Part shown: positions 1 through 8,539 of the stretch, one piece after another | Numbering within the stretch: the stretch's first letter is position 1 | How the letters are laid out: the number at the start of each line of letters is the position of its first letter | DNA from: Bradyrhizobium sp. BTAi1 | Lineage (GTDB): Bacteria; Pseudomonadota; Alphaproteobacteria; Rhizobiales; Xanthobacteraceae | Assembly: GCF_000015165.1 (NCBI RefSeq) | Contig: NC_009485.1 | Coordinates: 4,483,501 to 4,547,500 of the forward strand | DNA length: 64,000 nucleotides | Direction: 5' to 3' | Translations under genes and position numbers: made by a program | Notes under the pieces: model-generated | Seen by the model: the letters and a program-made list of their open reading frames with translations, nothing else | What the model was told of the DNA's origin: nothing | The model's database searches: none

Positions 1-621
1 GCCGTGGCCGCGGCCGCGTGGCAGACCTATGGAGATCAGGCCCAGGAGCTGGTTGCACACTGGATGCCGCGCATCTCGCTGATGTCGAATGCAGACCGTG
101 ACGGGTCGGCTCCTGCGGCCGCACCGCTGTCGCACGAGACCACGACGGCGACGGCCAGTGCTGCGCCGCAGGCGCAGGAGCCGGCGGCGAATGCCGCCGC
201 CGCGACGGTCACATCGGAGCAGGTTCAGATGCTCCAATCGATGGCCCGCGACATCGCCGCTCTCAGCCAGCAGGTCAACGAGCTCAAGGCCGGCATCGCG
301 CAGCTGAAGGCCGGCCAGGACCAGGTGGCGCGGGACGTGGCGCGCGCGGCCGAGGCCAAGCCGACCGAGCGGACCGCGGAAGCGCGGGCGTTCGACCCGC
401 GCGCCATCGAGCAGACGCTGCGGCCCCGGCCCGCACCGCGGCCCGCCACGGCCGCCGTGACGCCGCCGCCAGGCGCCGCTGCCGTTCCGCACCGTCCGCG
501 CCCCACGACCGCTGCGGTCCCCCCGCCGCCCGCGCCGATGGCCCTGCAATCGGCACCGCCGCCGCAGGGGGCGACCGATCCCGATCAGCCGGTGGTGCGT
601 CCGCCTATGCCGGTCCGCTGA
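1..621 (+). CDS. Ala/Pro-rich coiled-coil protein, 5' end outside window
   Basis: The frame is open from the first base of the window, so the true start lies upstream and about 206 C-terminal codons are seen. The visible part runs from a short aromatic segment (WQTYGDQAQELVAHWM) into an Ala/Thr-rich linker. A heptad-like stretch follows at about residues 70-110 (QMLQSMARDIAALSQQVNEL), which should form a coiled coil. The tail is long and rich in Pro, Ala and Arg (PRPAPRPATAAV, PPPPAPMAL). No enzymatic motif is visible. Similar proteins with an N-terminal membrane helix, coiled coil and Pro-rich tail are common hypotheticals in Bradyrhizobium. Function unknown. Confidence 0.7.
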   Translation, partial: AVAAAAWQTYGDQAQELVAHWMPRISLMSNADRDGSAPAAAPLSHETTTATASAAPQAQEPAANAAAATVTSEQVQMLQSMARDIAALSQQVNELKAGIAQLKAGQDQVARDVARAAEAKPTERTAEARAFDPRAIEQTLRPRPAPRPATAAVTPPPGAAAVPHRPRPTTAAVPPPPAPMALQSAPPPQGATDPDQPVVRPPMPVR

Positions 622-779
622 TGGAACTTAAGCCGCGTCTCAAAAGTGGAATGACCGGCTGACATCTCGTCAGGCTTGTCGCGCTGGCGCTTTCCGAGCT
701 ATGGAACCGCGCTGAGAGGCGCGGGAATGTGCGATCCGAAGCCAGCAAGCGACGCACAAGCACCATTGGCGAGGGATTC

Positions 780-986
780 ATGAGCCTGACCGATCCGACC
801 ATCCTGTCCACGTCTGAACTCGCAGATCGCATCGCGATCCTGCGCGACAACATCCGCCAGATCACCGAGCAGGCGGCAGCGCGCTCAGGGGCCGCGGACG
901 AGGAGCGCAACGCGGAGCGCCTGGCGCAACAGAGCGACGAGCTGGAATTGCTGCTCAAGGAGCAGGAGCGCCGCCTCGGCAAATAG
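780..986 (+). CDS. Small coiled-coil protein, unknown function
   Basis: A 68-residue protein starting at an ATG with a purine-rich GGCGAGGG just upstream; a longer GTG-started frame from 729 is possible but less likely. The sequence is almost entirely helical and charged (LADRIAILRDNIRQITEQ, then DELELLLKEQERRLGK), consistent with a short alpha-helical hairpin or coiled coil. There is no signal peptide, cysteine or known catalytic motif. It stands alone, 159 bases after the preceding gene. Function unknown. Confidence 0.6.
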   Translation: MSLTDPTILSTSELADRIAILRDNIRQITEQAAARSGAADEERNAERLAQQSDELELLLKEQERRLGK

Positions 987-1109
987 CAGGGCGGCGCCGG
1001 CCGCGGCCGAATCGCGAGATCAAATCGCGAATGCTGCACTGCGCTCGTCATTGCCGCCGCCGCGCCCAGCCGCTAGCCTCCCGGGAAACAAACGGGAGGA
1101 TCCGAGACG

Positions 1110-1502
1110 ATGCGACACGGTCTGCGTTACACCTTGGCCATTGCGGCGCTGTTGATGGGCGCGGCGTCAGCGAGCGCCGAGCCGCGCCAAATGTACACCA
1201 TGATGGTGCTGGAAGCGTTTGCAACCAAGATCGAATGCCCGGGCATTGACGTCGTCTATCAGGACCTGGTCCAGAAGGCGCAGGAGATGCACATGCCCGA
1301 TGGGACGACCGAAAAGGTCCGCAACGCCATCGCCTATATGCATACCGGCGGTAAGATGGGCCAGAAGCAGGATGACGACGTGATGGCCGAGGTGGCCATC
1401 GCCACACAGGCCATCGACATGGATCAGCGCCGCCTGGGCATGACGAATTGGTGCGAGGAGCACAAGAAGACCCTGGCCGGCTTCATCCGCACCAAGGGCT
1501 GA
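1110..1502 (+). CDS. Secreted hypothetical protein, 130 aa
   Basis: The ATG is preceded by a GGGAGGA ribosome site. Residues 1-23 form a clear Sec signal peptide (basic MRHGLR, hydrophobic TLAIAALLMGAA, cleavage near ASASA-EP). The mature part of about 107 residues is helical, with two cysteines (ECPG and NWCEEH) that could form a disulfide in the periplasm. It is rich in Met and Asp/Lys. I do not recognise a named domain. It precedes a HAD phosphatase gene by about 160 bases with no obvious functional link. Confidence 0.75.
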   Translation: MRHGLRYTLAIAALLMGAASASAEPRQMYTMMVLEAFATKIECPGIDVVYQDLVQKAQEMHMPDGTTEKVRNAIAYMHTGGKMGQKQDDDVMAEVAIATQAIDMDQRRLGMTNWCEEHKKTLAGFIRTKG

Positions 1503-1660
1503 TTGACGGCGACCAATGCCGACGAGAGGACACGCGGCGCGTCTCCGGCCCTCTGGGCCGGGCGCGTACGCTGAATGAGACCGGGCTGGAACCCGAATGG
1601 CCGCCAGCGCTTGGCGTTGCAATCGTGACGCTTGCATCAGCCCGGCGCGGAGGTCGACCC

Positions 1661-2335
1661 ATGCACATTGAAACCGGCTTTCTCTTCGACCTCGACGGCA
1701 CGCTCGTCGATAGCGTCTATCAGCATGTGCTGGCCTGGAAGAGCGCGCTCGATGCCGAGAACATCGAACTCTCGGTCTGGCGCATCCACCGCAAGATCGG
1801 CATGAGCGGTGGTCTGTTCACCAACCAGCTGCTGCGCGAGACCGGCTTTGCAATGGAACCGGAGCGGATCGAGCGCCTCCGGCGCGCGCACGCGGCTGCC
1901 TATCAAGCGCTGGGACGGCAGGTGCGTCCCCTGCCCGGCGCGCGCGAGCTGCTCGGCTTCCTGACCGATGCGGGCATCCCCTGGGCGATCGCCACCAGCG
2001 GACGCATGGAAACCGCCGCCGTCAACCTCGCAGCGCTCGGCGTCGACCCCAAGGCGAGCCCGGTGGTGACGCGCGACGAGGTCCGCTACGCCAAACCCGA
2101 CCCCGACCTGTTCCTCGCCGCGGCTGCCCGTCTTGATGTGCCGATCGAGCGCACAATCGTCGTCGGCGACAGTATCTGGGACATGCTGGCAGCGACGCGC
2201 TGCCGCGCGCTCGGCGTCGGCCTGTTGAGCGGCGGTTATGGCTCTGAAGAGCTGCGCCAGTCCGGAGCCATTCGCGTTTATGAAGATCCGGCCGACCTGC
2301 TCGGCCATATCGACGAGGTCGGCGGCCGGCGCTAG
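1661..2335 (+). CDS. HAD-superfamily phosphatase (phosphoglycolate phosphatase-like)
   Basis: A 224-residue HAD hydrolase with all four motifs. Motif I is DLDGT with the nucleophile Asp10 and acid/base Asp12; motif II is the Ser/Thr in IATSG; motif III is the Lys in YAKPDPD; motif IV is VVGDSIWD. The helical cap between motifs I and II marks a subfamily I enzyme of the Gph/PGMB type, which usually removes phosphate from small sugar or organic phosphates in the cytosol. The substrate cannot be told from sequence. The ATG at 1661 follows CGGAGG and puts motif I at the usual position; the open frame extends upstream without homology. It is convergent with the HD-domain gene, 13 bases away. Confidence 0.88.
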   Translation: MHIETGFLFDLDGTLVDSVYQHVLAWKSALDAENIELSVWRIHRKIGMSGGLFTNQLLRETGFAMEPERIERLRRAHAAAYQALGRQVRPLPGARELLGFLTDAGIPWAIATSGRMETAAVNLAALGVDPKASPVVTRDEVRYAKPDPDLFLAAAARLDVPIERTIVVGDSIWDMLAATRCRALGVGLLSGGYGSEELRQSGAIRVYEDPADLLGHIDEVGGRR

Positions 2336-2348
2336 CCGCGACGCCTGC

Positions 2349-3185
2349 TCAGGTCTGTGGCCCCGACAGCGAGATGTCGCGCTCGGCGCGAAACACATTG
2401 GCATAGAGATTGGCGATCCACTGCCGGCCAGTGGACGTCATGTTGAGATAGCGGATTTCGGTCTGGATGTGCGGCGCGACGCTGTTCCAATAGAACTGCG
2501 GGTAGCGATGGACGATGTCGGCCGGCGAATCATAGCCGAGCTGGCGGTTGATGCCGACCTCCTCGAACTCGTGGTACAGCGCATTGGCCTTGCGGATGTA
2601 GTTCGGATCGCCGAGCTGCCCGATGAGATCGGCGGCGCGGACGATCGACTGCTCCTCGTCGAATTGCTGGCCGGCGAGTGGCGGAAAGCGCGTGCCTTCG
2701 ATGGCGCGGGCGATGCGATCCTTGTCGAGCGGCGCCATGCCCTCGATGCGGTTGATCACGTAGAGCTTCGAGCGGTCGACATGATAGGCCATCAGGCTGG
2801 CATCCGAGGAACCGCGTGGCAGGCAGATCTTGCGGCCCGCCGGATCGACCACAAACCCGTCCGCATCGTCCTCGCGAAACAGGCCGCGCACATAGCCAAT
2901 GTCGTGCAGCAGGCATGCCATGATCACGTGAACGTAGTCGTCGGCCGTCATGTGGCTGTGCAGCGCGCGGCCGCGCAGGATCTCGTGTCCCGCCAGCGTG
3001 ACCAGGAGCGTGTGCTCGACGTTGTGATAGAGCGCATCGCTGTTGCCGATGCATTCCAGCGCAATTCGGGCCGCAGCCGGAAGGAATTCGGACAGCTGGG
3101 TCTGAGAGGATCCGAAACGGCGACGCATGTAAGAGCTGAGGAACTGCTCCAGCGCCGCTGCCGCGAGCTCCGGTAAGGTCATCAT
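2349..3185 (-). CDS. HD-domain metal-dependent phosphohydrolase-like protein
   Basis: A 278-residue protein with the metal-ligand pattern of the HD superfamily: His54 and His58 in ALYHNVEHT, the His94-Asp95 doublet in LLHDIGYV, and later conserved Asp residues. HD enzymes hydrolyse nucleotide or cyclic-nucleotide phosphates using a divalent metal pair. The N-terminal 45 residues are helical and the C-terminal half (residues 150-278) looks like a partner domain with no second catalytic motif. There is no GYP signature, so c-di-GMP phosphodiesterase activity is not implied. Two start codons lie in tandem at 3185 and 3182. Substrate unknown. Confidence 0.82.
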   Translation of the reverse strand: MMTLPELAAAALEQFLSSYMRRRFGSSQTQLSEFLPAAARIALECIGNSDALYHNVEHTLLVTLAGHEILRGRALHSHMTADDYVHVIMACLLHDIGYVRGLFREDDADGFVVDPAGRKICLPRGSSDASLMAYHVDRSKLYVINRIEGMAPLDKDRIARAIEGTRFPPLAGQQFDEEQSIVRAADLIGQLGDPNYIRKANALYHEFEEVGINRQLGYDSPADIVHRYPQFYWNSVAPHIQTEIRYLNMTSTGRQWIANLYANVFRAERDISLSGPQT

Positions 3186-3355
3186 CGCTGCCGCCCCGCC
3201 TCGGCCGGTCCGTGCACCAGGATGGGAGGCGTGAGTGTCATCCGTATTCGCTTGCGTATCGTTTGGCCGGTTTTGGCCCGTTCAGCATAGCCCAGGTTGC
3301 AGATGTCGGCCATACCCGGATCGCGTTGCCCGGAAAACTGCGGACGTTCGGGCGG

Positions 3356-3721
3356 CTAGCGGCCCCCGACCGGCAACGGCGGACGGGGCGGCCGCCCCTC
3401 ACGACGGCCGGGATTGCCAGGCTTGGCGACGCGCGCGGGCCGGTGACCGGGGGCCTCATCGACCGACAGCAGGTAGGCACTCAGCGCCGCCGCCTGGTCC
3501 GAGCTGGTCGTGTAATGCTTCTGCAGGAACAGATAGAGCGTCAGGCGGAAACGCCCCTTGGCGAGGCCGCGTGCCGAGCGGTGGCAGCTGGCGCAACCGT
3601 CCGCAAACAGGCGCGGCGCGGACTTTCCGGCATCGAGGTTTTCGGCGCGCGCCCCGCTGATGCCAATCAGCAGCAGCGCCGCCGCCAACGCCAGCCGCAA
3701 GCTGCCGAACTCAGGCCACAT
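3356..3721 (-). CDS. Small periplasmic monoheme cytochrome c
   Basis: A 121-residue protein. Residues 1-26 are a Sec signal peptide (LRLALAAALLLIG, cleavage at ARA-EN). A single heme-binding CASCH motif lies at residues 43-47, so heme is attached covalently in the periplasm. There is no methionine after the heme motif, so the usual Met sixth ligand is absent; His69 in QKHYTTS is the obvious alternative. The C-terminal 35 residues are Pro/Arg-rich and disordered. The ATG at 3721 overlaps the 3' end of the upstream coiled-coil gene by 11 bases, suggesting translational coupling. Electron-transfer partner unknown. Confidence 0.8.
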   Translation of the reverse strand: MWPEFGSLRLALAAALLLIGISGARAENLDAGKSAPRLFADGCASCHRSARGLAKGRFRLTLYLFLQKHYTTSSDQAAALSAYLLSVDEAPGHRPARVAKPGNPGRREGRPPRPPLPVGGR

Positions 3722-4595
3722 CCGCTTGCGGCGTTTCCTCGGCCTGCATGCCGAGCGCATCGAGGTCAATCAGCGCCGGATCATCCGGCATCGGCTCGCT
3801 CTGCTGCTGTCCGCTGCCATGGACATGCATCAGCGTCTGCACGCGACGCGCATTCAGATAGTCGACATGCTGATGCGCCAGCGCCGACGGCAACAGCGCC
3901 TTGGGGAGCGCGGTCATGGTGAAGGCGGCAACACGCTTCACCTCCTCCCCCTCGCGCCATGTCAGCGGATTGAGTGTGTAGATCATCTGCCGGTCCGTCT
4001 CCGGCGGCGGCAGCTGCGCGGCCTCCGGTGGCGCCAGCAGCGCGACATTGATGTTGCCGGCCCGCGTGCGCGAGGCCGCCGTGCGTAGTTCCCAGCAGAT
4101 CAGCTCGGCGGCCGAGAGCACCTCGCGCCGGATATCGTCGACATCGGCGGCGAAGCGGCTGGCCTCGTTCAACACCGCACGGCCGCGCGTGACGGCATCC
4201 ACCAGCGCTGCCGCTCCGATTTCGAACCGCGGCACCGCCTGCTCGATTGCGGCGGCCACCGCCTCGATCTCATTGGCGGCGCGGTCGCGGTCGCGCTGGG
4301 CCACCGCCTCCGACAGACCGCGCTCGGCGAGAATGATCTGCTCGTCGCATTCCGCGACGGCGGCCCGCAATGTCTTGGCCTTGAGTTCGACCGACTGCAT
4401 CTTGGCCTCGGCGCGATCGAGTTGGCCGTTGCTCGCACCGGCCTTTGCGAGCCGCTCGGCGGCCACGCGCTTTTCTTCCAGCGCCTGTTCGGCGCTGCGC
4501 AGCCGCTCCGTCAGCCTCTGTCGCGTGGCCTGTTTGTCCCTCAAGGCGCGCTCGAAGATCTCGACGGGGCTGAGCTCACGCTTGAAAAAGACCAT
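3711..4595 (-). CDS. Cytosolic coiled-coil protein, unknown function
   Basis: A 294-residue protein with no signal peptide. Residues 10-120 form a long charged coiled coil (LRDKQATRQRLTERLRSAEQ and following heptads). A more globular helical part runs to about residue 180, and a tail contains LLAPPEAAQLPPPE and an acidic end. The start MVFFKRELSP is well defined. It overlaps the cytochrome c gene downstream by 11 bases. I do not recognise the family; the shape resembles scaffold or PspA-like helical proteins, but no PspA motif is visible. Its pairing with a secreted cytochrome is unexplained. Confidence 0.65.
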   Translation of the reverse strand: MVFFKRELSPVEIFERALRDKQATRQRLTERLRSAEQALEEKRVAAERLAKAGASNGQLDRAEAKMQSVELKAKTLRAAVAECDEQIILAERGLSEAVAQRDRDRAANEIEAVAAAIEQAVPRFEIGAAALVDAVTRGRAVLNEASRFAADVDDIRREVLSAAELICWELRTAASRTRAGNINVALLAPPEAAQLPPPETDRQMIYTLNPLTWREGEEVKRVAAFTMTALPKALLPSALAHQHVDYLNARRVQTLMHVHGSGQQQSEPMPDDPALIDLDALGMQAEETPQADVA

Positions 4596-4804
4596 GGCGA
4601 CAATCCTTGGACAATCTTGAGGCGAAAAGCGCGCCGACGCCTCGGCCGCCGCGGCGAATCGACGGCCGAATCATGTTGGCGGAGTCATGCGGGGAAATTG
4701 GGTCGGAAACCAGGATGAGATGGCTCGCGTCGCGCGCTCGACCAGCGCCGACAGCGGACACGCTGGCCGGATCCGGTCCCCCCCTCAGGGTTAGCAAAGC
4801 CTTA

Positions 4805-4990
4805 TCAGCTCTGATGCGGGCCGCGCATCATCTTCATCGCATCGGCGATGTGGCGCCACTCGCGCGCCTCTTCGGGATCGCCCCCATTTTCGCAGGACAG
4901 CGCCTTTTGCGCGGCCTGCGCAATCGCGGCCGCACCGTGCATCTCGAGCATCTGCCGGGCGATCGCATGAATCTGAGTTTCGGACATCAT
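4805..4990 (-). CDS. Small conserved-type hypothetical protein
   Basis: About 61 residues, beginning at the tandem Met pair (MMSETQIHAIARQML); an upstream ATG at 5008 would add six residues. It is helical and Ala-rich, with one Cys and a C-terminal EAREWRHIADAMKMM segment. There is no membrane segment or enzyme motif. Short proteins of this look (SETQIHAIARQMLE) are familiar hypotheticals in Bradyrhizobium. The 209 bases between it and the next minus-strand gene upstream hold no other candidate gene. Function unknown. Confidence 0.6.
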   Translation of the reverse strand: MMSETQIHAIARQMLEMHGAAAIAQAAQKALSCENGGDPEEAREWRHIADAMKMMRGPHQS

Positions 4991-5206
4991 GCGGAGCTCC
5001 TGTCGCACTGGAATCCCGCATTAACCGCAATGCGAGCCTAAGGTTCCTTCGGAGGCCGCCTTGTGTGACTCTGGTCACCGCAGAAGCGGTTCCAAAAGGC
5101 AACACTGCGCCCGTAATTTACCTTACGTGCTCAATCGTAATTCCGTGTGCAGCTCTCCGCTGCTAACTCTCAGCAAGATTCGGCGATGGTGGCTGAGGAG
5201 CCAGAC

Positions 5207-5440
5207 ATGACGCAGGTCTTCTTTCACTGCTCCAATGACGATGAGATCCTCATCGATCGGCGCGGAACCGCGGTTCTCGATCTTGCTGAGGCCCGCGATC
5301 ACGCGACCCGCGTGATGAACGCACTGATTTCAGCCGAGAGCGAGGAGGACTGGCGGGACTGGGTTCTGCATGTCGCAGATGACCTCGACGAAGAGATCTT
5401 CGCCGTCCCGTTCTCGTCCATTCTTGGTCGCATGCATTGA
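5207..5440 (+). CDS. DUF6894 family small protein
   Basis: A 77-residue protein beginning MTQVFFHCSNDDEIL, matching the DUF6894 pattern: an aromatic beta strand with His/Cys, then an RRGTAVLDLAEARDHA helix where a D-x-x-AR motif is usual, and a C-terminal W-x-V strand (DWRDWVLHVADD). The ATG at 5207 has GGAGGAG upstream; the frame is open to 5147 but the family starts here. DUF6894 proteins are abundant in Rhizobiales, usually as stand-alone genes, with no established role. Confidence 0.75.
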   Translation: MTQVFFHCSNDDEILIDRRGTAVLDLAEARDHATRVMNALISAESEEDWRDWVLHVADDLDEEIFAVPFSSILGRMH

Positions 5441-5453
5441 GTTCGAGGCTCAG

Positions 5454-5609
5454 ATGTTGTTCCGTGGACCCCGTCGTCTGGCTGCACTGCGCGATCGGTG
5501 GAAGACTCTGCTCGCGCTGATCGGCGACCCCTACCGGCCCGAACGCCACTACATGCGCGGCCCCGGGCCGAAATGGCGCGCCAAGCATGGTGCCAGAAGC
5601 GTTGCATAG
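5454..5609 (+). CDS. Possible 51-aa basic protein
   Basis: A short frame MLFRGPRRLAALRDRWKTLL ending KHGARSVA, very basic, lying 13 bases after the DUF6894 gene on the same strand with a weak GAGG nine bases upstream. Codon third positions are GC-rich, as in neighbouring genes. It could be a translated small protein cotranscribed with the DUF6894 gene, or chance. No motif is recognised. The following 230 bases (5610-5840) hold nothing I can name. Confidence 0.35.
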   Translation: MLFRGPRRLAALRDRWKTLLALIGDPYRPERHYMRGPGPKWRAKHGARSVA

Positions 5610-5840
5610 ACGTAGAACAGGATGCGCTCCAGAACTGCGCACCATGATCTTGTCCCTTCCCTGACGAATGATGCTTTCGAAAAGCCGGCGTCCATCCGGC
5701 CGGATCCTGCGCAGCTGAAGCCGCAGGGCGCGATGCGCCAATGACACGCATGTCTGGCGATCGCCATCGTGGATCCCAGCCGCATTCTTCTCGCCACATT
5801 TGTCCGCCATTTCGGCAGCGCTGAGACGAAGGGACATCGC

Positions 5841-6236
5841 ATGACCAGAATGTTGGCCACAACGGCGCTTGCACTCACCTTGCTGACATCGGTCACGCTG
5901 ACAGCGGCGCGGGCCGACGAGCATCGCGGCGGCGATGCCGCGCTGGGCGCCCTCTCCGGCGCCGTGGTGTTCGGCCCGGTGGGCGCCGTCGCCGGCGCCG
6001 TGGTCGGCTACACCGCTGGGCCTTCGATCGCGCGCTCCTGGGGCTTCCGCCGGTCGCGCGCGGCCCGTGCGCAACAGGTTCGGCGTCCGGTCAGGGAAAG
6101 CCAGGCGGCCATGACCGACGCTCAGCAGCCGCCGCTCGCGGCAGCGCGCAACGCGCCACCACAGCCGATGACTGCTGCGGCCGCGCCTCCGGCCCCGCGC
6201 GGCCCCGTCGCACCGCCGGTGCAGACGCTCGAATAG
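5841..6236 (+). CDS. Secreted glycine-zipper protein with Pro-rich tail
   Basis: A 131-residue protein. Residues 1-25 are a Sec signal peptide (MTRMLATTALALTLLTSVTL, cleavage near ARA-DE). Residues 28-60 contain a glycine-zipper pattern (ALGALSGAVVFGPVGAVAGA) like small outer-membrane or periplasmic glycine-zipper proteins. The C-terminal half is Ala/Pro/Gln-rich and probably disordered. It may insert in or associate with the envelope. The ATG at 5841 is chosen because the signal peptide starts there; the longer upstream frame is not protein-like. Confidence 0.65.
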   Translation: MTRMLATTALALTLLTSVTLTAARADEHRGGDAALGALSGAVVFGPVGAVAGAVVGYTAGPSIARSWGFRRSRAARAQQVRRPVRESQAAMTDAQQPPLAAARNAPPQPMTAAAAPPAPRGPVAPPVQTLE

Positions 6237-6269
6237 GCCAGGTCATGGGGGCGCTCAGCCGCGCACAGC

Positions 6270-7196
6270 TCAGTAGCCCCGCACGCGATCGACGACGTTC
6301 AGGAGCGGCTCGCCGCGCAGCAGCCGCTTGGCATTGTCCGCCACCTGCTGCGCGATCACCTCCCAGGAGGCGATCGCCGCCATATGCGGCGTCACCAGCA
6401 CACCGGGTTCGCGCCACAGCGGATGCTCGGCCGGCAACGGTTCCTGCTCGAACACGTCGAGCACCGCACCGCGCAGATGCCCATTGCGAAGCAGGCCCAC
6501 CAGATCATCCAGCACCAGATGCTCACCGCGGCTGCACAGGATCAGCGCCGCCCCTCTTGGCAGCCGGCTCAGACGCTCCGCGTTGAGCAGGCCAACGGTT
6601 GAGGGCGTCAGCGGCAGCAGCGAGACCAGGATCTCCGTCTCGCTCAGGAATGCGTCGAGCGCATCCGCCCCGCTATAGGTCTGAACACCCGCCAGCCGCC
6701 TCGGCGAGCGCGACCAGGCGCTGACGGCGAACCCAAGCTCGACGAGACGAACCGCCGCCGCGGTCCCGAGCTCGCCCAGTCCGAGAATCCCTATTCGGCG
6801 ATCCCGCGCCGCGCGCTGATCGTAGCGACACCACAGCCCATCGCGCGCGTTGCAGATCATCCGATCGAAGTCGCGATGAAAGTAGAGCGCTCCCCACAGC
6901 ACGAATTCCGTCATCGCCGACGTGATCCCGGGATCGACGATCCGGCACAGCGGGAGATCGGGCAAGGTCGGATCCGACAGGATGTTGTCGACGCCGGCGG
7001 CGATCGCATGGATCAGCTTCAGCTTCGGCATCGCCGCGAGCGCACCCGCTTCGGGCTTCCAGCATACCGCGATGTCGGCATCGCGCGCCGCCGGCTCGGG
7101 CCACGACGCGACAGCGACACCCGGCAATTCGCGCTCAAGCAGCGGCTTCATCGGATCCATGAGGCCGGGACGGCTCAGAAATGCAACGCGGATCAT
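6270..7196 (-). CDS. ghrA: Glyoxylate/hydroxypyruvate reductase A-type 2-hydroxyacid dehydrogenase
   Basis: A 308-residue member of the D-isomer-specific 2-hydroxyacid dehydrogenase family, closest in pattern to GhrA. It has a nucleotide-binding loop GILGLGELG, catalytic Arg in ILCSRGEH, Glu in FEQEPLP and His in VTPHMAAI. The family reduces glyoxylate or hydroxypyruvate with NADPH in the cytosol. The real start is the ATG at 7196, seven bases after the M20 amidohydrolase stop; the longer frame upstream is antisense-like sequence. It is the third gene of an operon with the aminotransferase and M20 enzyme, so its substrate may be a 2-oxoacid produced by that pathway. Confidence 0.85.
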   Translation of the reverse strand: MIRVAFLSRPGLMDPMKPLLERELPGVAVASWPEPAARDADIAVCWKPEAGALAAMPKLKLIHAIAAGVDNILSDPTLPDLPLCRIVDPGITSAMTEFVLWGALYFHRDFDRMICNARDGLWCRYDQRAARDRRIGILGLGELGTAAAVRLVELGFAVSAWSRSPRRLAGVQTYSGADALDAFLSETEILVSLLPLTPSTVGLLNAERLSRLPRGAALILCSRGEHLVLDDLVGLLRNGHLRGAVLDVFEQEPLPAEHPLWREPGVLVTPHMAAIASWEVIAQQVADNAKRLLRGEPLLNVVDRVRGY

Positions 7197-7203
7197 GCGG
7201 TCG

Positions 7204-8520
7204 TCACGCGGTCCGCAGCCCGCACCATTGCGCGACAAACATCGCAATCGAGAGCGTCGTCTTGCGTACGCTGTCGAGATCGACGCGCTCATCGAACGCA
7301 TGCGGGCCGATGCCGTAAGGTCCGTAGCACAACGCCGGAATGCCGTAGTCGACCGCGTAATAGCGCGTGTCGTTGACGGCCGTGGACAGCCGCACATCCA
7401 ACGGCGTCTCGAAGACGCGCGCATGCACCTCGGCCAGCGCGGCCTCGGCAGCGCTGCCCGGCTCGCACACCGCCGGATCGGCCTGGAAGCCGCTCCACAC
7501 CAGCTCGACCGGATTCTCCGATAGGAAGCTGTCAGCGGCTTGCGCTGCGGCGAGACACTGCTCGATCCCCGCCATGGCCTGCGCCGGTGTCTCGCCGGGC
7601 AGCACGCCGAGTCGGCAATCGAGGTCGCACCAGGCCGGCGTTGAGCTTGCCCAATCGCCGCCCTTGATGATGCCGACATTGAACTTGATCGGATCCTTCA
7701 CCGCGGCGAACCAGGCGTTCGACTTGGACCGCGCGTTGATCTCCTTGGTATGATCCTGGAAGGCACGGATCAGATGCATCGCCGACAGGATCGCATTGGT
7801 GCCGGTCTCCGCATAAGCGACGTGCACCGGCGTGCCGCGCACGCGCAGGCGGAACCAGATGGCGCCGACTTGGGCCCGCGTGAGCGTGTGACCGGTCGGC
7901 TCCGGGATCAGGCAGGCGTCGGCGGTGTAGCCGCGCATCAAGGTCGACAGCGCACCGTTGCCGGTGCTCTCCTCCTCGGTCACCGTCTCCAGGTGAATGC
8001 GTCCGTCCGGCACGAAGCCGGCGGTCTTGATGGCATCGAGGGCGAAGATCATCGCCGACACGCCGGCCTTCATGTCCTGCGCGCCGCGCCCGATCATCCA
8101 GCCGTCACGCACGATCGCCTCATAAGGCGGATCGTTCCAGAGATCGGTCGGCCCCTCCGGCACGACGTCGATATGACCCTGCAGGATCAGGCTGCGCCCC
8201 TTGCCCGCGCCGTCGAGCGTCGCCACCACCTGCTTGGATCCGTCGAGCGCGATATTGTCCATCGGCGCCGCCTTGGGATGGCGCATCAAGTCGACATCGG
8301 CGAGGCTGAAGCGGTCGACCTCGTAGCCGCGCGTCTCGAACTCGCCGGCCAGCCAGTCCTGCACCGGCGCTTCCGCGCCGCGCAGGCTGCGAAATTGCAC
8401 GAGTTGCTGCAGGAAGGCGACCTGCTTCGCGAAGTTGGCATCGACCGCCGCGGCAAGCCGCTCCATCACGTCATTCGGCACTGCCGCCACACTCTCAGTC
8501 ACGCCAACCTCCAGCCTCAT
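7204..8520 (-). CDS. M20-family amidohydrolase (ArgE/DapE type)
   Basis: A 438-residue zinc enzyme. The M20 signatures are in order: LILQGHIDVVPEG (metal His and catalytic-site Asp), WMIGRGAQDMKAG (bridging Asp), TVTEEESTGNG (catalytic Glu and metal ligand), and a C-terminal GPHAFDERV His. The central lid/dimerisation domain lies at about residues 210-320. The family removes acyl groups from amino acids (acetylornithine deacetylase, succinyl-DAP desuccinylase, acylases); specificity is not readable here. It sits 19 bases downstream of the GabT-like gene and seven upstream of ghrA, so all three are very likely cotranscribed, fitting catabolism of an N-acylated amino acid. Confidence 0.85.
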   Translation of the reverse strand: MRLEVGVTESVAAVPNDVMERLAAAVDANFAKQVAFLQQLVQFRSLRGAEAPVQDWLAGEFETRGYEVDRFSLADVDLMRHPKAAPMDNIALDGSKQVVATLDGAGKGRSLILQGHIDVVPEGPTDLWNDPPYEAIVRDGWMIGRGAQDMKAGVSAMIFALDAIKTAGFVPDGRIHLETVTEEESTGNGALSTLMRGYTADACLIPEPTGHTLTRAQVGAIWFRLRVRGTPVHVAYAETGTNAILSAMHLIRAFQDHTKEINARSKSNAWFAAVKDPIKFNVGIIKGGDWASSTPAWCDLDCRLGVLPGETPAQAMAGIEQCLAAAQAADSFLSENPVELVWSGFQADPAVCEPGSAAEAALAEVHARVFETPLDVRLSTAVNDTRYYAVDYGIPALCYGPYGIGPHAFDERVDLDSVRKTTLSIAMFVAQWCGLRTA

Positions 8521-8539
8521 CTCTCACCCTGGCCGCTGA

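Noticed and set aside
1448..1660. N-terminal extension of the HAD phosphatase by 71 codons
   Set aside because: It overlaps the previous gene, has no similarity to HAD N termini and lies before a well-placed ATG with a ribosome site.
5250..6074. A 274-codon minus-strand frame
   Set aside because: It is antisense to the DUF6894 and glycine-zipper genes, with Ala/Arg/Gly-rich shadow composition and no ribosome site.
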